From Condylostoma magnum (Eukaryota; Ciliophora; Heterotrichea; Heterotrichida; Condylostomatidae), in contig CAKKTI010000137.1 in NCBI GenBank assembly GCA_920105805.1, forward strand, positions 2,609 to 47,715: a stretch of DNA of 45,107 nucleotides. Direction: 5' to 3'. Below, one piece after another: positions 33,963 through 45,107 of the stretch. The notes beneath the pieces are model-generated. The model searched no databases. It was not told where the DNA came from and saw only the letters and a list, made by a program, of their open reading frames with translations. Position 1 is the stretch's first letter. Each line of letters starts with the position of its first letter. Both the position numbers and the translations under genes were made by a program.

Positions 33963-35339
33963 ATGATTGTTAAAGTATGTGTTATAAAGGCTGGTTTATA
34001 TGAAAACAAGGAGGTTGATGTTATCATTGGGAATGAAATACAAAGAGGAGAGTTGAGTCAAAGGAAACAGTGAAAATTTAATGTAGATAGGTTAGGAATA
34101 TAGGGAAAAGTTTAAATTGTAGCAAATTCTCAGGCTTTTGTAACATTTTAAATTGATTAGGAACAGACTGTAAGGTGAGAATAAGCTGAGATCCATATTT
34201 AAGTATAAGAAGAATGCTAGAATTGTGATTATTTAGAAAAGATGCTGAAAGCCAAGGTTTTAGAAGTTTAAGCTATGAAAGTGTGTAATAATATGCCAAT
34301 ATAGCTTAATGATGAATTACTTGATGAACTTAATAAGAATCTAGTTTTCTAAGTGCAAGAGCTAAAAGAGTAATTAGAGGAAGCATAGAAACATTTAGAT
34401 TAGTATGAGGAGTATATAAGAAACCTAGTAAAATAAATTGAAGATATGAATTCAAAGCAAGATGATGGGAATTATGATTATTTACTAGAGGAAAAGCTAA
34501 ATTATTATAAATTATAGTTTGATTAATACTAAACTGACTAAAAGAGTAATAGAGATTTGTATATTTAAAATATTGATATAGAAGATAAAATTAGTAAGTT
34601 GAATTTAAAGATTTCAGAGCTTAAGCATAAATTAAGATAATAAAAGGGGGGTTATAAATAAAATATTATTGTATTGAAAGAAACTAATTCCAATTTATAG
34701 TAATAGAATGCCAAGCTAATAGATGAAATGAATTAACTAAAGTAATCACAGGTCAAAAATAATCCTAAAAAGCAATAAAATGATTTAATTTATAAAAATT
34801 AATTGTAAGAAGATAAAACATAAAAGCTTTATGAAAACAATTAAGTATCTAATATCAGCTAAAATAAGTATTAACATAATGAAGTAATGTAGAATAACAA
34901 ATGAATTTACAGTGACATAGTTTTTGATATATAAAGCGTTTAAAACTCCCTCTAATAAATGCTAAATTAAACTAATGATAACTAATAATCAATAATCTAC
35001 TATCCTGATTTATCAGATTCTATTGATGTATCAATTTCACAATATCTAAATGCTAGATAGGAAGCATTATAAGTTCCATTTATAAAAGAAGATATTGGAG
35101 TGTATAAATTTGGCACTAAGAAGATATTTGTTAAAGTTGAGTATGAAACTATAATAATAAGAGTAGGAGGAGGATACATGAATATAGAAGATTTCTTGAA
35201 TATATACACTCCTTTAGAAGCTTAAAAATTAAACGAAGGATAAATAGAAAGGGCATCTTCTACATATCATTTAGAAAACAAATTAAAAAGAGAATTGTCA
35301 GATAAGTTCATTCCTTGTCTTGGATTAATGAAAAAGTAA
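33963..35339 (+). CDS. coiled-coil protein with C-terminal GAR (Gas2-related) domain
   Basis: 458 aa. Residues 1-90 (MIVKVCVIKAGLYENKEVDV...) are beta-rich and may be a C2-like fold. Residues about 100-310 are a Gln/Lys/Glu coiled coil. Residues about 380-430 form a GAR domain: YKFGTKKIFVKVEYETIIIRVGGGYMNIEDFL, with the family's VRVGGGW..L..FL hallmark (Tyr in place of Trp). GAR domains bind microtubules in GAS2 and spectraplakins. No calponin-homology domain is present, unlike animal GAS2. Stop: tandem TAA TAA at 35337-35342 (LMKK*); the frame stays open to TGA 35490 if those are read as Gln. It probably links microtubules to a membrane or another filament in the cortex. Confidence 0.8.
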
Positions 35340-35538
35340 TAATTTAACCAAATATTTTTATCGAAAAGTATCAATTAAATACCTAAAACCATAATCAAAG
35401 GTTTATAACAATAAATATATAACCCTTATGCTGTATACACTACTCTTCATTTAATAACAACTAAAATAAACTTAATACATACTACAAACTGAAATTTAAA
35501 ACCTTTCATACTAAATCTTCATTATAATTTTGTTTAAA
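35340..35538. other. short intergenic region
   Basis: 199 bases. The upstream frame is open to TGA 35490-35492, so a C-terminal extension of the GAR protein by about 50 residues is possible. No other feature is seen. Confidence 0.35.
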
Positions 35539-36096
35539 ATGTCACATGACAATTCCTTATATAGCATTCCTGATGATGATTAATAAGACTAATCATTACA
35601 ACGATCTATGATAAAAGATTAAAAAAACAGAGTGCCCCGCTTTAGAAACCTTGGCAACCTTAAACGTGAAAATTCAGAAAGTACTGCTCCGAACACTAAC
35701 TCAGTAGCCTTTTAAAATTTTCATAGACAAGATCTACAGCTTTCAATTTCAAAGCAAAACCGTCCAAATTTTGTACCTCCTTTACGCCCTAAAATTTAAG
35801 CGAAAATGACAAAATTTAACGTTGCCCCAGATGACACATTTGCCTATAATTAATATAAGTAAGTTATAAAAAGATAAACTGAGTTAAAGAAAGTTAGAGA
35901 GATGCAAAATGCCAAGTACCCCTTTTGATTTTAGGATTCTTTATATAGTACAGAGTCTCGTAGATAGAAGGAGTCTACTAGAGCTGTGCTAATTGAAAAA
36001 ATAAAGAATGAAAGGCCTAGAAATTAAATTACCAATTGGATTCTTGTAACTTATAAGCAGAATATGTCAGATAGTCTTCTTGAGCATAGGGTTTAG
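35539..36096 (+). CDS. orphan basic protein
   Basis: 185 aa, MSHDNSLYSIPDDDQQD to TAG 36094-36096 (LLEHRV*). The first 100 residues are polar and disordered with Pro/Asn (RPNFVPPLRPK). The second half is helical and basic (YKQVIKRQTELKKVREMQ, ESRRQKESTRAVLIEKI). One TGA-coded Trp (YPFWF). No domain recognised. The START gene begins 28 nt downstream. Its composition resembles small ciliary proteins, but this is only an impression. Confidence 0.6.
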
Positions 36097-36124
36097 ATAT
36101 GTAAAATAATTTTAAAATACAAAA

Positions 36125-36916
36125 ATGGGTTCTAGCGCTTCTTGTAGCTGCAGATCATTAGCTTGTATGGATCAAGGAGAGGCTTAAGTAGAAGAGCCAA
36201 TATTAATAAAACAAAATAGTATTGAAAAATAGAAAAATGCTAGAACGAAAAATGAGATATATTAATTAGATGGAGATCTTGATTTTCTATCTGAATTTAA
36301 TGTTAATTCTCTTATGATCGGATAAACTACAAAGGATTTTATTGAAATGATATATTAGCCCATGGATACTAATAACTGTATTCAAATTCCTAAAAATGAG
36401 GAAATATCAATATATGCGGGAGAATAGGAAAGAGGACATATGATAAAATCACGTTGGCAAATAAAAACTACACCTTAGGTTTATGATAAATTTATGGAAG
36501 ATTTATATTTAAGGTACTCCTGGGATGATAATATTTAAAAAATTGAAATTTTGGATTAGATTAAAGAAGATTTTAGTATTATGTAAGTTGTTTATAAGAA
36601 AAAAATGATGTTTGACCCTAGAGAAATGCTAATCATTCGGAGAAAATTTGAAATAGATGGAGGATTAGCTGAAGTGTATATTTCTATTGATAATGAATAA
36701 TATCCTACTTTAAAGGGCAATGTTAGAGTAGATGTATATTTAGGAGGAACCTATATAAAATAAATTACTGATGAAAAATGTGAAATATTTTCAGTAATTC
36801 ACGCTGATTATAAAGTTCCTGCCGCAATGAAGGTCACAGCTATGAAATTTGCGGCCAATGCTGTTCCAAGATATGCAAAAAACTTAGAAAAAGCCATTGA
36901 ACGTTATAATCCTTAA
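36125..36916 (+). CDS. START-domain protein with predicted dual-acylated N-terminus
   Basis: 263 aa. The start gives MGSSASCSCRSLAC: Gly2 and Ser6 fit N-myristoylation, and the following cysteines fit palmitoylation. Residues about 95-260 read as a START domain: SRWQIKTTPQVYDKFM, MQVVYKKKMMFDPREMLIIR (the conserved R(D/E) element), RVDVYLGGTYI, and a C-terminal helix VPAAMKVTAMKFAANAVPRY. It ends YNP followed by TAA TAG TAA (36914-36922). The next in-frame TGA would be inside the convergent MCM4 gene, so a TAA/TAG must be the stop. Similar in plan to the START gene at 30383. Ligand unknown. Confidence 0.82.
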
Positions 36917-37019
36917 TAGTAAATATTTGTTTATCTAATGTTTTTTTAAATAAGGCAGAGTTTTGCCTAACAAAAGCAGTTCCCTGATATACAAGAAATT
37001 CGAAAAGTCTTTAATTATT

Positions 37020-39320
<2,301 letters not shown>

Positions 39321-40032
39321 TTTTTATGCCGGGAATGCAAAGTATAAGTTAAAAGGTATTACAATCTTACTTTAAAATGTTTGGATATTTTGATAACAGT
39401 ATGCACTGTTTTATCATTATAGATTTGTAGACTTAATCTAGTATATAATTACAGATGCTAAATTGAAAGATTAAGTTAAGACATGTATTAGTATTGAATA
39501 AATTTAGAGAGCTTATTGCATTAAAAAGAATATTTAAGGTAAAATGATTTAAAATATTGAGCTCTTACTGATATTTATTATATTACCCCTTTATTCTTTT
39601 TAATAAAATCCTATCTACTTTGGAAACACTAATGTGAATGGTTATATAATTGATTTGCTTTCTGTATTATTCTAGATAATATAAAACTAACTCAAATTAT
39701 ATATTTAACTACTGAATTTAATCATATGTCTTATATAGAATTGTAAATAATCTTCTAATAGAAATGTATTAAAGCTTATCGTTTTATTTACATTGCTGAA
39801 TTATTATATTTCATCCAGCGAAGATTCAAATAAATTTTGTATTTAATTAATGAAATACTTTATTCATATTCTAAATAAGATTTGTCCACATTAGCGAAAA
39901 TTATTGCTTTACACTCCAAATAAATTAAATATTTTTTATATTTCTTTATCTTTAATTTGCTAGATCAGAAATTTTGATTAATTATTTAGTTACAATAATC
40001 AAATCAATTATTTTAATAGTTTTTTCATTAAT
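39321..40032. other. 712-base AT-rich region without a confident gene
   Basis: Upstream of MCM4. Frames on both strands stay open because only TGA interrupts them. Candidates are a plus frame from 39544 starting MIQNIELLLIFIILPLYS (signal-peptide-like) and an open minus frame continuing from the gene at 40033. Their composition (Ile, Asn, Gln, Leu) is what AT-rich non-coding DNA gives under this code. No RNA gene, repeat or element recognised. Confidence 0.35.
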
Positions 40033-40818
40033 TTAAAAATATGAAGGCTGTTCTAACAGTCTGTAATGCCATTGCATATCAGTATTCTCATTGTTTATAG
40101 TAATCCAATTGACTAAATCCAGTTTATCTATTTTCGCATATTCATGCCAATCACAATAGACTTTTTGATACTTATATGAAAACATAAACCTTTAAATTAC
40201 TCAGAGTTAGCTTATGGTAGTATCTATCATTAATATTTTTAATAGTTGTAATACCAGCTTGATATTTAAATTGCTCAGCTTAAGTATTATAACATACATT
40301 ATTTTATTTGTTTCATCAGAGATTATATTAGCTACATTTGGAGTACTTTATTAACTAATCAATCTTCCTAATCTTATCAAAGAATAGAGATATTGCTACA
40401 TTGTTTAGGTTCGAGTTTAGAGAAGATGCTAATCTTCAGCATATTTCACATAATTTGAATTTTCTAGTTACAAGGCGTCAGGTTCAAGATCTAAGGAGCA
40501 TTTAGAAGTAGTAATTTTGGTTAGATTAGAGTACTAAATTGCTTCTTTATCTAAAATATTATAAAGTATTTGACACTTAGAGTAATTTAAAGGCATAAAA
40601 AATTTCTTTAATACATTGGATATAACAAGTAATATAAAACGTATGTTACATAAGGAGGGCTTTATAATTTGAGTATTCAAACTTAATAGTGTTTTATACT
40701 ATAAATTATTTTCGAACTAATTCATTCAGTATAATAAAACTTCTATTGTATCTTATTAGCTATAGAGCTTTTAATTATAATCTTATATTAGAATAAGTAG
40801 TTCAATCACTTAAAACAT
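40033..40818 (-). CDS. probable orphan protein
   Basis: About 261 aa on the minus strand from ATG 40818 (MFQVIELLILIQ); alternative starts are 40725 and 40596 (MPLNYSKCQ). The best-looking parts are ITTSKCSLDLEPDALQLENS and a C-terminal block YQKVYCDWHEYAKIDKLDLV ending QPSYF at TAA 40033-40035. These have balanced, protein-like composition, unlike the Ile/Asn-rich readings of other frames. Two TGA are read as Trp. No family is recognised, and the opposite strand is also open, so this is a tentative call. It is divergent from the giant gene starting at 40909. Confidence 0.42.
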
Positions 40819-40908
40819 AAGCTTAAAGACATTTATTAATAAGATTATTCAATAATAGTAATATCATAGCCATAAAGTTATCTTAATACTATTACGTAAA
40901 AAAGTTAA

Positions 40909-43900
40909 ATGTTCATTTTACCCTTACAACTACTCTTAACACATGCCCAAATTCACCACTACTCAGACCATAATTAGTATGTTACAATCAACTAGGATGG
41001 GGGTGACTACTATTAGCCATGAATAAATACTATCAAGAAAGAAGCTTTGTTTACTATTGATGAATTTGGCTACTACAAAGAAGTATAGTCTATGGAAGAC
41101 TTCTGTATTAGTTATTGATACTTTCAAAGCTATTAAACCTCAGAAAAATGCTTATTCGAGCTAAGTTTACCTGGGACTACTGACAGTATGGCTGTGTTTA
41201 GCTATACTTACTAGTGAAGAATAGAAATCAATTAAGCTAATTATCAAGTAACTAACTTTTCTAATAGTTTTGGAAGGCAGTGGTACTATAATGCAATTTG
41301 TTAGGATGCGACTAATAGTTAGCTGTATGTATGAATAGGAGATTTTGATTAAAATATCCTAAATCAATAATTCCCTCTCACATCTCCGTATTCTGTATAG
41401 CCTGAATCTAAATTTGTAATAGGAGGGCTTTTTACTGATCCATCTATGAACTTTAAAGGTACTTTTACAAGAATAATATTTTATTACCAGCTTGTTTTAA
41501 TAGGAAAAACTGATATGTTGGCATTTTTATTGAGGTATAGACCTAGTATTGCAGATTGGCATTACAACTAATCGTTCATACTTTTATTCTTCTTCTAGAA
41601 GTAATACAAATTAGGAAATTGAATAAATTAAAAAGAAGTAAAAATTTAGGCTATATAGGATTTATCAAGTCTTCCTTATCATCAATTTACCGATAAATTT
41701 AGCCTTTATTTTTAGTATGCATTTGATAATTCTCTATAAGACATACCTGTCCTTAAAGTTGCAACATCTACTGGAGCCTAACTTTTAGATATTAGATTTG
41801 ATATAAAAGGTGGAACTTCATTAGAAGTTACTTTTATGGGCCAATTGTGTGATACTTTTTCAATTAGTTCCTCAGGACGTACAATCTAATTAGAGTTTAA
41901 AGATTTAAGCTAATCATCAAATGAATGAACAATGTCTATGTTGGGTAATGAAAAAACTTAATGTACTAGTACTTAAAGCAGCTAAGTCGATATAAGTGAC
42001 TTAATAATTTCCTTTAACTATGATTTAATAGGTACCTAGAACCTAGGACTCGCCGTAAAATTAATTGCTCTATACAATAACATTTTCTCTGAATAAAGCT
42101 CTTCTATATAATTTGACAATAATTCACTAGGTTCATAATGAGCTGAATTTACAGATGTTGGAAATGACGAGTATATTGGATATTAAGAATTTTGTTTTGC
42201 TGGAAATCCTGGCTGTCATTACACTTAATTTGCTAATCCATGTCATTTTTGCTAACTATTTAATCGAAGAAGAGGAAATCCTATTTTTGACCTTGTTAAA
42301 GGCTTTTGTGGTTTCACGGAAAATAATAATTGATACTGTCCTGCATGAGATTCTGTTAGTAAATTTGAAATTAGCTTTTTGAATGATTTTAACGAAATTA
42401 GTAATTCTGATTATAGTATATGAAAGGGTTAGAATAATACATCTTTAAAGGAATCAGATGATCCTACTTATATATAAGATTAAGGGTGAATTTTTGATGG
42501 AGATGATCATATGAATGTTTAGCTTAATAATGTTGCTAATAAGTATTATATGAATTCTGATTCTTTCACTTTTGAAGTATTTAGCAGGTTTTATAATACA
42601 GGAAGTTATCTTTTCATTGGAGATGAGTAAGGGGATTATGTCAATTTTTAAATAGTAAAAACATAGACTGAATTTGCTATATAAATTTTAGTATAAGGAA
42701 GAAACGGGTAATCAACTTATTAAAGAGATGTTGGATAAATAACTAAGCCACAGAATTGAATTCTATTTGCTTTTTCAATGTAGTATAATACTCGGCATTA
42801 ATAATTGGAGTTAGAAATTACAATTGACAGATAAGTGGCTGGATCTATGGTTGATAACAGATTAAGTTTATCTCTATAGCCCTAAATATTGATAGGTAAA
42901 CATTTCAAAGGCTAAATTACAAGAGTGTAATTTTATTTGTATAAATTTACATTAGGCCGCTTAACCGAAGGAGTTTATAGATATTATGATGATAATTGTT
43001 GAAATAATACTATAAGAGATTCTACTAGAATTTGCCCTGAAGAATATCTTTATAATTTAGATTTCATAGAGAATGGATGTTTAGTTGATGCATCCTATTG
43101 CAGAAGATGTGTTGAAGCAGGATCATGCAGTTAATGTAATGATGGATTTAGCCTTGTTAATAATACTTGCCAATGCATTAACGAAAATAGCTACATCACT
43201 GCTGATGAAAAATGCATAAGTTGTTAAGATGATGAGATTATTTATGCTTCAGAATGTGTAAAATGTGATTAGTTTTGAGGATATGGGCTAAATTATGCTT
43301 ATGGATTGGATTAAATCGATGATTAAACTATTGATAATCTAAGTAATAACTGTTTTGAGTTTTGTGGAGATGGAATTGTATTAAGCCAACATGAGTGTGA
43401 TGATGGTAATAGTGAGAATGGAGATGGATGTGGTACTGAGTGTTTTTTTGAGAATATAAACACATATTTATAGCCATATAGTATAAACTACATTGGAATA
43501 AAAAATAACAAATATACAATTAGAATAAGTTCGTTTTATATAGCTGAAAAGATAAGACTCTTTTATTAGAATAATCCAATCTCATTTATACAAGAATACG
43601 AAGATGATTACTCTCTTTTACTTTATTTCATTATTGATATTCTTGATTATAATATGTAAGATTTGATTGTTATGATAGGAGATTAAATAAATCAGTTGTA
43701 AATAGATCCGGCATGCATAGAAAGAGGTATGACATGTATAAAATGCATAGATAATTACACATTAGTTGACTAGAAATGTGTATGTGGTGAAGGATACTAC
43801 CCAATAAACTAATTTGAGTGCAAACCCTGCCCTACGAGCTGTGCTTTATGTGGATTTGAAGAAGAATTGATTTGCTATAAATGTGAATTATTCAAAGTAT

Positions 43901-45107
43901 TATTTAGAAACCAGTGCATAGATTGTAAGGAATTACAAGGATTCGACTCAGCCCAAGGCTAAGATACTGACAATTTACCATCCTAAGACTTCTTTCTAGC
44001 TAATTAAGTCTGTGATGAATACTGCGGAGATGGAGTTGTATTATAAAGTCATGAATGCGATGATGGGAACCATATTAACGGTGATGGCTGTGATGAAAAT
44101 TGTAATACTGAGGGAGGATGAACCTGTGATAATAAAATTTGCTATGATTTTGATACTTAAGTCAAACTAGGCATATAATTCAGGGAAGATTTAATTGATC
44201 TAGAATAAGGAATATTTTATTTTTAGGCTGAATTCAACTAAGATATCTATTGAGTGAATTTCGATGAGTATTTAAGCATTAGCTTCAATTATCCAGTATA
44301 GTATGATTTAGAGATAGAATAGTATAATACTCCATACGTTAATTTAATAAGGTTTAATATATAGTTACAAACAAGAAGCGTTAATGACCTAGTAGTAACA
44401 TTTTACATTCCTTAGCAAAACTTAATTCATTCAATTGGGTATTTAACTTGCTAAAAATATACAACCAAATATCAATTGCCAGATTATTAGGAAAAGTAAA
44501 CTGAGTATATTATTGTAGGAGGGTAAATTTTAGGAGGTATTGTTGCATTTATTGTACTGATCTAGTTTGTTTTATAAACTATTTTCCCATAGTTAGATAT
44601 TGGAATATTTTTCAGATCTATGGAGTAGAAATAGTACATATCAATCTTGAAGTACTTGAACTTTTATAAAATTGAATCTCTGAATAAATTCTACGATGCA
44701 TTAGCCTTCTCTAATTTCAGTTTCTTTCCCAACTATTACTTAATATTTTACTCAGGCGAAGAATCACCTACAATCACTAATTATTCAAATCTACCAAAAA
44801 ATATTGCGATAAGTGCTGGATCTGCTATATCTTTGATTGCATCTTTGTCAGGATTAGTATTATTCCTCAAAATGACTGGGCTATTAATTCGTTATGCCAA
44901 ATACCATAAGATATGCGACTTTATTTTGTATAGAGTACTGCTTTAAGTATTGCTACAAGCTTATTTTTGAATCACATTTTGCTTTATTAATTAATTGAGC
45001 GTTATTTTAATAGATTATTTCGATGTAGTAAGCCTTTTGATATGGATGCTTTCCTTTATTTATATCATGGGTTTAAACTTATATATTGCCAATGCAAATT
45101 TAATACA
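40909..45107 (+). CDS. giant Cys-rich surface/membrane protein, paralogue of the gene at 2441 (3' end cut by window)
   Basis: 1,399 codons are visible and the frame is open at the edge. The start gives MFILPLQLLLTHAQ, a signal peptide. The order matches the gene at 2441: LamG-like domains, Cys-rich part, DUF4215 repeats near residues 819 (CGDG...ECDDGNSENGDGC) and 1039 (CGDG...ECDDGNHINGDGC), then a membrane region from about 1,200 (IIVGGQILGGIVAFIVLI). Near-identical blocks include YLNFYKIE.LNKFYDALAF and ISLIASLS. TGA-coded Trp falls at the same places in both (PW, SYWYF, WKGQN, QFWG, YFWITFC), so these are old, conserved Trp codons and not errors. Divergence is moderate, so the duplication is not recent. 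An extracellular, disulphide-rich surface role is inferred. Confidence 0.9.

Noticed and set aside
40409-40485. Two B-box-like strings (GGTTCGAG, GGTTCAAG) suggesting a tRNA
   Set aside because: No acceptor pairing or A-box at the right distance could be folded by eye.
39544-40908. Plus frame MIQNIELLL... open for about 450 codons with three TGA
   Set aside because: Composition is Ile/Leu/Asn/Gln-driven, no domain, and a minus frame over the same stretch looks more like protein.
42155-42382. Plus-strand ORF of 75 aa
   Set aside because: Different frame inside the giant paralogue; the main frame carries conserved Cys and Trp.

Overview
The window looks like macronuclear DNA of a ciliate: AT-rich, gene-dense, on both strands, with almost no introns. 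Its main property is the genetic code. In every recognisable gene TAA and TAG stand inside the frame where glutamine fits, and TGA stands where tryptophan is expected (for example two family-typical Trp positions of a PP2C phosphatase). The same three codons also end genes. TGA fits as the stop of a CLC channel and two coiled-coil or surface genes, but several genes can only end at TAA or TAG without running deep into a neighbour (MCM4, the second START gene, the PP2C gene, the dynein-MTBD-like gene). This matches a Condylostoma-type code (all three codons both sense and stop) better than the karyorelict code, where only TGA stops. One well supported intron is 41 nt long, unlike the 15-16 nt introns known from heterotrichs, so I leave the exact taxon open. 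With standard-code translation nearly every gene here is invisible or shattered.

Layout: 1-2139 holds the 3' part of a Cys-motif orphan and a PEX11 gene. 2441-7540 is a giant secreted/membrane protein with laminin-G-like, furin-like and DUF4215 modules. 7874-13146 holds a basic orphan, a PHO80-like cyclin, a CLC chloride channel/antiporter with CBS domains, an orphan, a tiny ubiquitin-like protein and a coiled-coil protein. 13209-16014 (minus) has a protein with tandem myosin-TH1-like domains and a coiled-coil protein. 16316-20275 (plus) is a second Cys-rich membrane protein. 20328-26313 (minus) carries a free-standing dynein microtubule-binding-domain-like protein, a coiled-coil protein, a PNUTS (PPP1R10) orthologue and an ankyrin-pseudokinase. 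26571-32009 has two small plus-strand genes, a PP2C phosphatase, a GYF protein and a START protein. 32010-36916 (plus) has a ubiquitin-like protein, an LRR protein, a GAR-domain protein, an orphan and a second START protein. 37020-39320 (minus) is MCM4. 40033-40818 (minus) is a probable orphan. 40909 to the window end is a paralogue of the first giant surface protein.

Genes are packed head to tail with gaps often below 20 nt, and convergent genes nearly touch. Functional themes are replication and transcription (MCM4, PNUTS), microtubule/ciliary binding (dynein-MTBD-like, GAR, several coiled coils), peripheral-membrane signalling (six proteins starting Met-Gly, four with a clean N-myristoylation consensus) and surface proteins. 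I saw no rRNA, convincing tRNA, transposon, viral fossil or CRISPR array.
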